Below are positions 10,601 through 17,872 of a DNA stretch of 64,000 bases, one piece after another. This stretch comes from Klebsiella electrica (lineage in GTDB: Bacteria > Pseudomonadota > Gammaproteobacteria > Enterobacterales > Enterobacteriaceae). The position numbers and the translations under genes are program-made. Numbering within the stretch: position 1 is the first letter of the stretch; each line of letters opens with the position of its first letter. Under the pieces are notes generated by a model, which was given only the letters and a program-made list of their open reading frames with translations, made no database searches and was not told where the DNA came from. Where the stretch lies: assembly GCF_006711645.1 (NCBI RefSeq), contig NZ_CP041247.1:2852001-2916000 (forward strand). Direction: 5' to 3'.

Positions 10601-13105
10601 GATCCGGCCAACAACAATACCGTAGGTATCAGCCTCTCCTACGGCAGCCAGTCATCGACATCAACCCAGCGCAGCACGCAGACCACCGCCCAGGGCAGCA
10701 CTCTGACGGCGGGACACGACCTCAGCATCAGCGCCCGCGAAGGCGATCTGACTGCCGCCGGCAGCCAGCTGAAAGCCGGTAATGACGTGGCCCTCTCCGC
10801 CAGCCGCGACCTGAACCTGGTCTCCGCTGAAAACACCTCGCTGCTGGAAGGTAAAAACGACAGCCACGGCGGTACGGTCGGCGTCGGGATTGGCGTCGGC
10901 TCCGGCGGCTGGGGGATCAGCGTCTCCGCCAGCGCCAACAAGGGCAAAGGCAGTGAAAGCGGCAACGGCACCACCCACAGCGAAACCACCGTCGATGCCG
11001 GTCACAATCTGAAGATAACCAGCGGACGCGACACCACCCTCACCGGCGCCCAGGTCAGCGGCGACACGGTTATCGCCGGTATCGGCCGCAACCTGACGCT
11101 CACCTCCGAGCAGGACAGCGACCGCTACGACTCAAAACAGCAGAACGCCAGCGCCGGGGGCAGCTTTACCTTCGGCTCGATGAGCGGCTCCGCCAGCGTC
11201 AACCTCAGCCAGGACAGGATGCACAGCAACTACGATTCCGTGGTGGAGCAGACCGGCATCTTTGCCGGCAAAGGCGGCTATGACATCACCGTCGGCGGGC
11301 ATACGCAGCTGGATGGCGCGGTGACTGGCTCGACGGCGACGGCGGACAAAAACAGACTGGATACCGGCACGCTGGGCTGGGGGGATATCGACAACCGCGC
11401 CGGTTTTAAAACCGAACACCAGAGCGTCGGGTTCAGCACCGGCGGCAGCATCGGCAGCCAGTTCGCCGGGAACATGGCCAACGGCCTGCTGACCGGCGGG
11501 AACAACGAAGGCCACGACAGCAGCACCACGCGTGCGGCGGTCTCTGACGGCACGCTGATTGTCCGCGACCCCGGACAGCAGACCCAGGACACGTCCACGT
11601 TAAGCCGCGACGTGGAGCACGCCAGCCAGACCCTGTCGCCGATATTTGATAAGGAGAAGGAGCAGCAGCGCCTGCAGCAGAGCCAGCTGATTGGCGAGAT
11701 TGGTAACCAGGTCGCGGATATTGCGCGCACCGAGGGACAGATTAACGCCATCAACGCAGGCAAGGCCGACCTGGCGAAGAAAAAGATCAACGAGCCGGAA
11801 AAAGGCGCCAGCAAGGAGGCCTGGGATAAATATAACGCTCAGCTGGCCGCGACCGAAGGCTATAAGGCCGCGCAGCAGCAATGGGGCACCGGGAGCAGCG
11901 TCCAGCAGGCGATTCAGGCGGCGACAGCAGCAGTCCAGGGGCTGGCAGGCAGCGACCTGAAGGCCGCGCTGGCAGGCGCCGCCGCGCCGTATGTGGCGGA
12001 GATTATCGGCCACTACAGTCATCTGGATAATGCGGGCAAGGTCGCCGCGCATGCAGTGGTCAATGCCGCCCTTGCCGCCGCACAGAACCAGAGCGCCCTC
12101 GCCGGTGCCGCTGGCGCAGCCACGGCAGAAATCGTCGGCATCATCGCCACGCAGATGTACGGTAAGCCGGTCAGCGAACTGGACGAAACGCAGAAGCAGA
12201 CCGTCTCGACGCTGGCAACGCTGGCGGCAGGACTGGCGGGTGGGCTGGCCGGTGACAGCAGCGCCTCTGCGGTTTCCGGGGCGCAGGCCGGGAAGACGAC
12301 GGTGGAGAATAACTCTCTGAGTGATGTGACAGATGCATTAACGATGGGTAAGACACCTCAACAAGTCGCTGAAGAGCGCGTTACAACGGAAAACGAACGC
12401 TATAAGAAGGAAAACTGTGCCGGGATGAGCGCAGAGGCGTGCTCAGTGAAGATGTACACACAGCGCCGGGAAGAGTTGAGAGATATTCTGTTGACCGGTT
12501 CAGATTTTGTTCCAGTGGTCGGTGATATCAAGAGCATAGCAGAAGCACACAGTGCCCTTGATTACCTGGCGGCAGCAATCGGCATTATACCTGGTGCAGG
12601 TGATGTTGCCGGAAAAATCATAAAAGGTGCAGAAAAAGCACTGAAAACAGGGGATCTTGAAACAGCATCCAAACTTCTCAACAAAGCCAGTGATGAAATT
12701 CAGAGGGTTAAAGCACTTGATGTTGGGTCATATAACAACCTTAAGAAAGGTGAAGTTGTCGGTGATGGGCTCGAACATGACCATATACCGTCTTTTGCAG
12801 CCTTAAGAAAAGCAAAGGAAAATGAGTTAGGTCGAAAACTGACGCCAGCAGAAGAAAAAACTTTATATCAAAATGCAACTGCTGTAGAAGTTCCTAAAGA
12901 TGTTCATCAATCGGGACCAACTTATGGTGGGAAGAATACGGCAGCACAAGTTCAAAAAGATGCAATTGATCTTTGTGGTGCTGTATGCCGTGATACAGAT
13001 ACGCTAAGACGTAATATGATAGAGCGTGGATACGATCCAAAGCAGGTTGATGACGCAATAAAACAGATTATTGATAGAAATCGTCAAACTGGAGTGATTA
13101 AGTGA
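4628..13105 (+). CDS. cdiA: CdiA, contact-dependent growth inhibition effector
   Basis: This is a 2825-residue filamentous TpsA exoprotein. Domains in order are: an extended signal peptide (residues 1-67, cleavage after PAQA); a TPS secretion domain with NPSGI at about 178 and ANRATLTTGQ; FHA-1 beta-helical repeats (about 250-1130); a non-repetitive region (about 1140-1500) matching the usual receptor-binding and Tyr/Pro-rich position; FHA-2 repeats (about 1540-2300); a pretoxin domain ending in VENN (2559-2562); and a 263-residue toxin tail. The tail has an entry-type segment (DFVPVVGDIKS, then IGIIPGAGDVAGK) and ends in a domain with EHDHIPSFAA, which resembles HNH/Endonuclease VII-type nuclease toxins. 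Base composition drops sharply to AT-rich after VENN, as expected for an exchanged tail. The stop overlaps cdiI. Confidence 0.95.
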   Translation: MNKNLYRIVFNKARGMLMVVADIARSGRAGSARSSAPGVLPRQLCGKVSAISFSLWLALGVIQPAQANIVADAGAPNNQQPTVMQSANGTPQVNIQTPSAAGVSHNTYSQFDVNQQGAILNNSHQNVQTQLGGMVAGNPWLAKGEAKVILNEVNSRDPSHLNGMIEVAGKKAQVVIANPSGITCNGCGFINANRATLTTGQAQLTNGNLTGYQVERGEVTIEGAGMDSSTADYTDIIARSVKVNAGLWSKDLQVTTGRNRVDAAHQRIEKTGDDPATRPQLAVDVASLGGMYAGKIRMVGTERGVGVRNAGAIGAQAGSVTLTADGRIENSGTLRASEDAAVRTAGEFSNSGALTAGRDVDIQAASLASTKNSVLAAGVKSDGKLAESGDLRLHADGQLSAHGQTLAGGNLRASGQGIDVSGSRTQARQVTLDSGAGDLTTSAAQVNANALTLRSGQTLNNDGGTLSADAITLSAQHLSNRKGKLVQTGDGALAVKLAGNIDNREGEIAANSDIQLAAQSVDNQGGKVLAAQHGSLTAHARTTLDNRQGTLAAAGDTRIDAGMLNNNEGLISAATGSGDIRSAQAVSNRQGRIEAAKTQTLNAAGLDNQQGIIVADGATLALADGLLNNLSGSLYSHSALAIRSGALNNQQGFLASGGPLTFKGSEVDNRDGQFATAQALDASFSTFLNQNGSLKAQGAMTLNGSSLDNVHGTVGAGGGLNIGVTALDNRAGTLVSSADALLRADRLDNQGGQLAAQRALSVNGRQVINDNRGLIQSGDSLTLTADDISNRSGGSIISSAQASLHTQRLQNGGGEIQSVGDLLIDSAHGVVDNISGLMRSGATLTLNALNLINQHTSGDNKGLEAQNIALTTDTLDNQHGIILADKSLTVRNSGELNNRNGGLAASGTVDLRGDKLALFNQDGTVKAGKLLRIEADTLDGDGQLLSLGDMALSSQRPLNNRGTMVANGRFTLTSAGDIVNSGKLLAGGRLDLTSRNLNNGVNGEINAGQNTLNVSDTLFNTGLIDGGYTRINADTLTNSGSGRIYGNAIGVNALTFNNLAEHGTAATLAGRERVDLGVQTLNNRDHGLIYSGGDLLIGGALADNGAASGRAGTINNHSATIESAGDMTLAAGQINNINDRFTIGLVTVSQQQVTEYQHTGSPTRWNATDNGVFVDGNSADGLRNLNTPDDTGSNNDNFNQFDYTRTVEETRILESDPAKILASGNITLTGDHLLNDKSQVIAGGTLAIAGLQEVKNDDVPGERRTTDVESATHYYRIRHKGGDEQGRDRTDYTPPTNIQSIALKPGQLISGGSVEGTPLTIAPLTPQGTAAAIGVAGAVAGQHTVSPGEPVTPPAGQQFEVTPAQGTIRIVGPNTTLPDNSLFTLNPASDVPYLVETDPRFTNQKQWLGSDYMQQALVGNGDTTLKRLGDGYYEQRLIREQVIALTGQRYLDGYTSDEAQFKALMDQGITFGKQYALKSGVALTPEQMALLTGDIVWLVNTTVKMPDGSLQTVLVPQVYAKVKPGDIDGSGALIAGNNVNIRLDGDLFNSGTLNGRRVLQLDAGNITNQAGTLLGDDVRLNARNDINNTGGIIQGGSSLLAVAGRDINATTTLASAQSVSGDNRFSRTTLDSVSGIYVQGNDGKLTLHSGRDITLGGAQVVASGERGEVQLVAGRNIRLNDVTTAWHDNLVWDADNALSQSQSRSTGSEVTGKGNVTLASGNDLSARGAALSSGAALNLGAGNNLTLDAGENSQTLDERHKVSGSSGWLSRTTTRTQDSVSRQTAQGSELNGDRVSLSAGNDLTVRGSSVAGSGDVALLAGNDLRIDTRDEYNSELHLKQEKKSGLMSSGGIGFSYGTRSVKTTDTGADVTRAGSTVGSVNGDLTLHAGDNLTVTGSDLIAGRDMALSGKNVTITAAENQSQQTHVVEQKTSGLTLALSGTAGSALSSVVQATQDAKSAGSSRLQALQGVKAALSGVQASQAARLDAAQGNDPANNNTVGISLSYGSQSSTSTQRSTQTTAQGSTLTAGHDLSISAREGDLTAAGSQLKAGNDVALSASRDLNLVSAENTSLLEGKNDSHGGTVGVGIGVGSGGWGISVSASANKGKGSESGNGTTHSETTVDAGHNLKITSGRDTTLTGAQVSGDTVIAGIGRNLTLTSEQDSDRYDSKQQNASAGGSFTFGSMSGSASVNLSQDRMHSNYDSVVEQTGIFAGKGGYDITVGGHTQLDGAVTGSTATADKNRLDTGTLGWGDIDNRAGFKTEHQSVGFSTGGSIGSQFAGNMANGLLTGGNNEGHDSSTTRAAVSDGTLIVRDPGQQTQDTSTLSRDVEHASQTLSPIFDKEKEQQRLQQSQLIGEIGNQVADIARTEGQINAINAGKADLAKKKINEPEKGASKEAWDKYNAQLAATEGYKAAQQQWGTGSSVQQAIQAATAAVQGLAGSDLKAALAGAAAPYVAEIIGHYSHLDNAGKVAAHAVVNAALAAAQNQSALAGAAGAATAEIVGIIATQMYGKPVSELDETQKQTVSTLATLAAGLAGGLAGDSSASAVSGAQAGKTTVENNSLSDVTDALTMGKTPQQVAEERVTTENERYKKENCAGMSAEACSVKMYTQRREELRDILLTGSDFVPVVGDIKSIAEAHSALDYLAAAIGIIPGAGDVAGKIIKGAEKALKTGDLETASKLLNKASDEIQRVKALDVGSYNNLKKGEVVGDGLEHDHIPSFAALRKAKENELGRKLTPAEEKTLYQNATAVEVPKDVHQSGPTYGGKNTAAQVQKDAIDLCGAVCRDTDTLRRNMIERGYDPKQVDDAIKQIIDRNRQTGVIK

Positions 13106-13536
13106 TGTTGACATGGGATGGTTTTGTCGAAATGTTAGGATGTCAGAAAGCGGATGATAAATTCATTCATCTTTCTCAAGAATTTAATGAATTACCTAAC
13201 CTTGATGAAAGTGTTTTAGGTGATCGAGATTATTATTCATTCACCAGATCAGGTGTCTTTTTTTTATTAGAGAATGGCCTGGTAGATCAAATTGTTTTTT
13301 ATATTGAGGATGATGAAGGATTCTCAAAATATAGAGGCGAGCTACCGTTTCCTTCTAGCAGCTCTGAATCTGAGATTATTCATCTATTAGGCATGCCCTC
13401 ATCTTTAGGCGGTGGAAAAACAGATGTACTTCTTGGCTATATCAATCATTGGATAAAATATGAAAGAGATGGCTACGCATTACATCTACAATTCAATAAT
13501 AATGACCAATTATGTAGAGTAACGCTTATGAGATAG
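13105..13536 (+). CDS. cdiI: CdiI, immunity protein for the main CDI locus
   Basis: The product is a 143-residue acidic soluble protein encoded directly after the CdiA toxin tail, with TGATG overlap at 13103-13107. Position, overlap and AT-rich composition identify it as the cognate immunity protein, which should bind and neutralise the toxin domain in the cytosol. I do not recognise its family. No membrane segment is visible, which fits a cytosolic nuclease target rather than a pore-former. Cognate specificity is inferred from position only. Confidence 0.85.
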   Translation: MLTWDGFVEMLGCQKADDKFIHLSQEFNELPNLDESVLGDRDYYSFTRSGVFFLLENGLVDQIVFYIEDDEGFSKYRGELPFPSSSSESEIIHLLGMPSSLGGGKTDVLLGYINHWIKYERDGYALHLQFNNNDQLCRVTLMR

Positions 13537-13580
13537 GACTGTTCTTATTATAGGTATAATGGATATTAATGACAAAACTA

Positions 13581-13645
13581 TGTGGGGCAGATCTGCGAAT
13601 CATGGTGAGCGGTAGCCTTACCTGCTGTCACTTAGCGATATGTCG
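13581..13645 (+). repeat. CDI-module leader repeat, copy 1 (partial)
   Basis: The block TGTGGGGCAGATCTGCGAAT...GAGCGGTAGCC...CTGCTGTCACT is shared with 17796-17860 and, without the final part, with 28620-28673. It lies just upstream of a decayed cdiA fragment in every case. Copy 1 lacks the AT-rich left part present in the other two. Confidence 0.75.
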
Positions 13646-13659
13646 TTTCTCAGACATCA

Positions 13660-13928
13660 GTCGCTACACAACAGCAGCGACTGATCCGCGAGCAGGTGGT
13701 AGCCCTGACCAGCCAGCGCTACCTTGACTGCTACACCAGCGACGAAGTTCAATTTAAAGAGTTGATAAATAATTGAATTATATTCTGGGAACACGCTACT
13801 GACCGGCGATATCGTCTGGCTGGTGAACACACCACGGTGAAGATGCCGGACTACTCGCTGCAGAAACAAACGCTGGTTACGTTAGCTACGCTGGCAGCAG
13901 GTCGGGCTGGCGGTCTGACGAGTGTTTG
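13660..13928 (+). pseudogene. Decayed cdiA fragment (orphan module 1)
   Basis: This stretch matches three separated pieces of CdiA. GATCCGCGAGCAGGTGGTAG and what follows parallels LIREQVIALTGQRYLDG (CdiA about 1436). TGACCGGCGATATCGTCTGG matches LTGDIVWLVNTT. The third piece, near 13870-13915, matches TLVTLATLAAG of the pretoxin region. Large deletions and frameshifts have removed almost all of the FHA-2 repeats, so no continuous reading frame remains. It is the remnant of an ancestral module whose toxin tail and immunity gene survive immediately downstream. Confidence 0.8.
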
Positions 13929-13929
13929 A

Positions 13930-14181
13930 AAGCAGGTACAGGAAAACCCGTCAAAAGGGGAAATACTGCCAGGAATGAATAATGACCCTCGTTTTCCTGT
14001 AAGTGCAGGGTTCCAAAAAATGCAGGTAGTTCAGAAAAATGCTAAAGGGGAATCAATCACTATTCATTATCAGTACAACTCTACTACAGGTAAAGCCTAT
14101 GATATTAAAGTTGATACATCTCAAATAGCTAGCTCTAATCTGGAAGATGTGTTCGAAAATATTAAAGGGCATATCAAATGA
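13930..14181 (+). pseudogene. Orphan CdiA toxin-tail fragment (module 1)
   Basis: An open frame from 13930 (KQVQENPSKGEILPG..) to 14181 encodes the last about 83 residues of a toxin tail, ending ..LEDVFENIKGHIK. The first ATG is at 13975 but is internal to the conserved sequence (GEILPGMNNDPRFPVSAGF). Similar DPRFP..GF..MQ tails end other large exoprotein toxins, but I cannot assign an activity. It lacks secretion, FHA and pretoxin parts, so it cannot be exported by itself. It could become functional by recombination into the active cdiA. Its stop overlaps the immunity gene by four bases (ATGA). Confidence 0.7.
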
Positions 14182-14492
14182 AAATAAAAGAGAAAGATGG
14201 AACCATATTAGATGTGTTCGCCATATATTGGCTTGGAAATGAAACTCTATTTTTAGGGTTACCTAAAAACTATGGTGGTTTACTTGCTTATAACGCAAAA
14301 AACGTTCAGGTTATTGATTCAACTTTGCATGGTACATTTAAGTACTTTTCCACGCATATAAATGGAATATATCATTGGGCTTTGATAAAAGAAAAGTTAC
14401 TGGATGATATATTAGAGCGAGATGGTGTTGCCTATAACCGTTTCCTTGAGATCCTCAAGGCAGAAGGTCAAATAGATCCTAATTTCTGTTAA
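14178..14492 (+). CDS. Orphan CDI immunity protein (module 1)
   Basis: The product is a 104-residue soluble protein starting MKIKEKDGTILDVFAIYWLG. The start ATG overlaps the toxin-tail stop (ATGA at 14178-14181), the arrangement seen at the main cdiI, and a strong terminator follows 6 bases after its stop. Intact immunity genes kept behind broken toxins would let the cell resist neighbours that carry the matching CdiA. The family is not recognised and the pairing is inferred from position. Confidence 0.75.
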   Translation: MKIKEKDGTILDVFAIYWLGNETLFLGLPKNYGGLLAYNAKNVQVIDSTLHGTFKYFSTHINGIYHWALIKEKLLDDILERDGVAYNRFLEILKAEGQIDPNFC

Positions 14493-14497
14493 TCATT

Positions 14498-14530
14498 AAA
14501 AATCCCGGTGCCTGAGCCGGGATTTTTCTT
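14498..14530 (+). terminator. Rho-independent terminator after module 1 immunity gene
   Basis: AAAAATCCCGG pairs with CCGGGATTTTT across an 8-base loop and is followed by CTTT. It is also A-rich on the left, so it can serve the convergent symE-like gene. A near-identical hairpin ends module 2 at 22367. Confidence 0.9.
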
Positions 14531-14536
14531 TAAGGG

Positions 14537-14998
14537 TCAATCATGGCTTCGTTTCAGGCAATCATAGCGGGGCTTCTCCCGCCGGATGACCGGCAGATCA
14601 CCGGTATCGTTAAGCGCACCGGGGAACGTCTTGATCCACAGGTTCATCTTCTTCTGATTGAAGTCCACCGCACTTAACCCTTCGGCACAACCCCACAGCT
14701 CGCGGGTGTTCTGGGTGGTGATAACGATGCAGTCAGGCATCACTCTGATTTTTATCGGCATACCCGGTGTAAACCCTGCCAATGGGAGCCAGTCACCCTG
14801 TAGCGGGATATAATCATGTCGCATGCGGTCGTAAAACTCCGTGCGGGTAGGCGGTTGCGGTTCCTCAATTGCGGGTTTTCGCTGCGAACGCTTAGCTGAT
14901 TTTTTACGTACCAGCTCGCAATTTTCACTACTGGTTTCTGATTCATCAGATTCCGTTTTGGCAATAGCACTTTCTGGCTTAAAATTCTGCTCAGCCAT
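14537..14998 (-). CDS. symE: SymE-like toxin of a type I toxin-antitoxin family
   Basis: This is a 153-residue SymE-family protein. The AbrB-like C-terminal domain has the signature GFTPGMPIKIRVMPDCIVIT preceded by GDWLPLA, and a long charged N-terminal extension (about 1-50) precedes it. In E. coli, SymE is an SOS-induced RNA-targeting or DNA-condensing toxin controlled by the antisense RNA SymR. An equivalent antisense RNA would overlap the 5' end here (about 14950-15060) but cannot be shown by eye. The ATG at 14998 is chosen because AAGGAG sits 6 bases before it; a TTG at 15004 touches the ribosome site. It is convergent with the orphan immunity gene. Confidence 0.8.
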   Translation of the reverse strand: MAEQNFKPESAIAKTESDESETSSENCELVRKKSAKRSQRKPAIEEPQPPTRTEFYDRMRHDYIPLQGDWLPLAGFTPGMPIKIRVMPDCIVITTQNTRELWGCAEGLSAVDFNQKKMNLWIKTFPGALNDTGDLPVIRREKPRYDCLKRSHD

Positions 14999-15230
14999 AT
15001 TCAACTCCTTTTCAGTTGTCTGTGGTCAGCGGTATGGAGGTGTTCCACCACCTTCTTACCGCGTTTTTAATAATATTTTACTTATTCCATCCTTCCGTTA
15101 TGACAAGCGAAAGCTTTATCTGACTTCATTATATCGCACTGAATAAAAACACAGTATATATTGCATAGGCATTGTTGATTATTGCGAAGTAGATTCAGGA
15201 ATTAATACAATTTCATGTAATTTTGCATTA

Positions 15231-15609
15231 TTCATAAGGGCACACTGTTTTTCTGCCAGCAGTAGCGGTATTGATGGTATGTATCCCCCTGCCCTCGCAA
15301 GAACGGCAGGTTGTCGCCCCCCCTCCGGGACACTACGGCGAGTCATATGATAAAGGCAGCAAGGTGAACGGCAACACTAAAGGGCAGCTATGAGCGAGGT
15401 ATAGTCATTCGCACCCTGAGAATTACACTTTTAGGCATAGTGTTTTTGCCCGATCTGGCGATAAGGTTGGAGGTAGAGCAAAATTAGAGATTCATCATAT
15501 TAACTTGATTTCTGAAGGCGGCGAGCTTTTTAATTTTGATAACATGCTAATTGTTACACCTCGATTGCATATAAAAACCCATTCAAATTTCACCTCAAAA
15601 TCCGATTAA
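15231..15609 (+). pseudogene. Colicin/pyocin-type HNH nuclease toxin-tail remnant
   Basis: Frame 1 from 15394 to 15609 reads through a segment with EIHHINLISEGGELFNFDN followed by TPRLHIKTH. This is the H-H-N-H metal-finger pattern of colicin E9/pyocin S DNases. The same frame is open upstream (15241-15390, ..PPPGHYGESYDKGSKVNG..) but is broken by TGA at 15391-15393. No start, secretion or pretoxin sequence is present. It is a piece of another CDI or bacteriocin toxin tail and is probably silent. Immediately downstream is a broken small gene that could be its immunity partner. Confidence 0.65.
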
Positions 15610-15657
15610 AATTTAAATAGGTGCTCACATGTCTGATAAAAATAGTAGTACGCGGTA

Positions 15658-15990
15658 ATGACCATATACAACGGCGGCGATTTATCCAGCCATTTTGGAT
15701 ATGTCACCAAGGACAATCTGGAAACTTAGATTACCATGTTCTCTGATTTCCTGAAATGGGATCCGCAGAACACAGCACAGCAGACCAAATTCAACATCAA
15801 AGACAACCTCTCGCTGTTCCACAAGGACTACGATGTCGAGTACCAGGTTCTGAATGGGAAGAAGCAGTTTGTCATCAGGAAGCACGGTTCCGGCAGCTGG
15901 TTCATCGATTTTTCAGTGCTATCGATGGACGAAGCAAACGTTGCGAAGCTGATCGACATCTACACCGATCTTAGGAACACGCTGAAATAG
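15658..15990 (+). pseudogene. Small gene broken by an in-frame TAG (possible immunity gene)
   Basis: ATG at 15658 opens a frame (MTIYNGGDLSSHFGYVTKDN..) that is interrupted by TAG at 15727-15729. It then continues in the same frame from 15730 to 15990 (..FSDFLKWDPQNTAQQ.. ..IDIYTDLRNTLK). Restoring that codon gives a 110-residue soluble protein. A separate 84-residue product starting at ATG 15736 is possible but has no clear ribosome site. Its place directly after the HNH remnant suggests an immunity or accessory gene. The family is not recognised. Confidence 0.45.
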
Positions 15991-16150
15991 CAGATTCAGA
16001 TTCAGCGGAAGCCTCAAACGTGAGGCTTCTGAATTCTTCGCAAGTGCAGTCTGTCAGGGCCTTAAGTTTCTTTTCGTCCATAATTTGCCTGTCTCCGTTG
16101 TTGGAGTGAGCATATCAAAAACAGGCAATTGCACAATTTTAATTACAGAC

Positions 16151-17338
16151 TCAATGTTGTCCCTGCACTGACGAAGTGAGAACACTTCTTTTCTTGTCAC
16201 GAGGAACTACAGGTTTTTGTATATTTTCCCCCGGTGGGGAAGGCACGAAAGCAAGGAACTCTGATAATTTTCTGGCAATTCCGTTATATCCTATCGCAAC
16301 TGGATAGGCATACGATTGTTTTAGCGTTATGCCATTACTTGATACGCTTGCAACAGAGCCAGATGCTGCTAGCGGAAAACCACTAGGTATAAGGGTTTTT
16401 GACATCTGATCAATTTCTTTTTGCTTGCTATCAATTTGCGTCTGAAGAGACTGCTGCTGTTGTGTGACAGAAGTTGTTTGATTAACATCCGGGCCTTTAA
16501 GTTTTGTTAACTGGTCAATCAAATCAGCCCTTTGTTTCGATATATTCGTGATGTTCGCAAACGTCGCAGATGCAGACGCCGCCGCATCATTTTCTGCAGA
16601 AATAGTAATATCAAGAGAGCGCGTATAGTAAACATCGGTAGCCAGTACAACACCTGCGGACATCCCACCAGAACTTTCACGTCCTGATTCCAGAGATCTT
16701 AATCTGGCATCAAGCAGATCACCTTCATTTTTCAGGTCAGGCAGATATTTTGAATTTTTAAATTCATATAAATGAGCAATGCCATTCATAAAGGAAATGC
16801 TTTCACACTCAGCATCAGGAACAGTATATGACACGGTATAAAGTGATTTCTTTGAGCCGCCAGCTGCAACGCCCGCATTATCATAAGCAGCCTCTAAGCC
16901 ACCGCTGACGCCCACGGCAGCGGCAAACGAGAAACCTGGAAATGCACATACACTATTAACTCTTTTCCCATTAACAACCTTTTCTATGAATAAACCAGGT
17001 TTATGTGTGACACCATTACTATCCTGAAAATCTGGCGTTCTTGAAAATCCATTCTTATTTGCCATTTCATTTTCATTAACAGGAATATTCGTTATCAGCT
17101 TCATTGTTACATTATAAGACTCAGAAGGTAGGTTATTTATTGTTCTGTCGTCGCCAACTGGTACCAAGTAAATATCCCCAACTGAATAATTCTCGCTAAG
17201 TGGGTAGATAGGATGAATCCCAAGTTGTCGCGTATTAATCGCCCACTGTTGAGCTACATAACCAGATTTTATCGACGGTGCAGAACACCCTGAGATAAGG
17301 GTTAAAGCATATATAGAAAAGGCGATGTATTTACTCAT
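16151..17338 (-). CDS. Hypothetical lipoprotein
   Basis: The product is a 395-residue predicted lipoprotein. A signal peptide ends in the lipobox LISGC (about residues 15-19). The mature part is Ser/Ala-rich with a central Gly-rich stretch (SFAAAVGVSGGLEAAYDNAGVAAGG) and a Gln-rich coiled-coil segment (TQQQQSLQTQIDSKQKEIDQM) at about 290-320. ATG at 17338 is used because GGAG lies 6 bases before it; GTG at 17344 overlaps that site. No family is recognised. It lies between two orphan CDI modules and is AT-richer than the backbone, suggesting acquired cargo. Membrane side and function are unknown. Confidence 0.6.
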   Translation of the reverse strand: MSKYIAFSIYALTLISGCSAPSIKSGYVAQQWAINTRQLGIHPIYPLSENYSVGDIYLVPVGDDRTINNLPSESYNVTMKLITNIPVNENEMANKNGFSRTPDFQDSNGVTHKPGLFIEKVVNGKRVNSVCAFPGFSFAAAVGVSGGLEAAYDNAGVAAGGSKKSLYTVSYTVPDAECESISFMNGIAHLYEFKNSKYLPDLKNEGDLLDARLRSLESGRESSGGMSAGVVLATDVYYTRSLDITISAENDAAASASATFANITNISKQRADLIDQLTKLKGPDVNQTTSVTQQQQSLQTQIDSKQKEIDQMSKTLIPSGFPLAASGSVASVSSNGITLKQSYAYPVAIGYNGIARKLSEFLAFVPSPPGENIQKPVVPRDKKRSVLTSSVQGQH

Positions 17339-17344
17339 GGACAC

Positions 17345-17727
17345 TCCATACTGTTTACAACAAAATTAAACATGCATGTAAAAATATATAGCACACTGTT
17401 ATGCAATGAATACTCAGAAACTCATCTTTGAAGTTAAGACTTGCCATAAGAAGTATAATCCGAGTGTTACTCGACACATATCTCTCCCGGAAGTATTAAA
17501 TATACTTTGGAGGCTAAGAATTGATGCAAGTGCCACCTTCCCCTTAAACGCCGTGGGTTTGTCGTGGTATACCGATTTTGACCATCTAAGCAGAGATGTG
17601 AAATGTCCGTTCTTGGCACAGAGCAGACCATCAGGCTCGGCTTCGCTCAGTTCATCAACTTTATCAGTCAGTCTTAACTCCTTTCACCTCCGACAGCACA
17701 TCCGCCTTTCTCTTATTACATTAACAC
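17345..17727. other. Non-coding spacer before orphan module 2
   Basis: No convincing gene is present. A 109-codon open frame at 17406-17735 shows no motif and runs into the leader repeat. The stretch contains a partial MITE-like end (TGTCCGTTCTTGGCACAGAG at 17603-17622), also seen at the same relative place before module 3 (28423-28440). Confidence 0.5.
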
Positions 17728-17848
17728 TTAACTAACACACTAATAAATAATAAAAATACTACAGAACTGAGGTGCCTTTTTTCGTTAAACTCCCTGTGGG
17801 ACAGATCTGCGGATCAGGGTGAGCGGTAGCCTTGTCTGCTGTCACTCA
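17728..17848 (+). repeat. CDI-module leader repeat, copy 2
   Basis: This 121-bp block starts TTAACTAACACACTAATAAA and ends CTGTCACTCA. It is nearly identical in length and sequence to 28553-28673, and its right half is shared with 13581-13645. It immediately precedes the point where cdiA homology begins in each orphan module. The left half is AT-rich and the right half contains GATCTGCGGATC. It carries no obvious open frame. Confidence 0.85.
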
Positions 17849-17872
17849 AAGATATGTCGCTTTTGAGCGTTC

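Noticed and set aside
9480..12000. FHA-2 sequence as a site of internal toxin insertion
   Set aside because: Variation among the three copies is limited to short in-frame deletions and point changes. Toxin diversity lies only after the pretoxin domain.
17406..17735. 109-codon frame before module 2
   Set aside because: It crosses a MITE-like end and the leader repeat, and has no domain signal.
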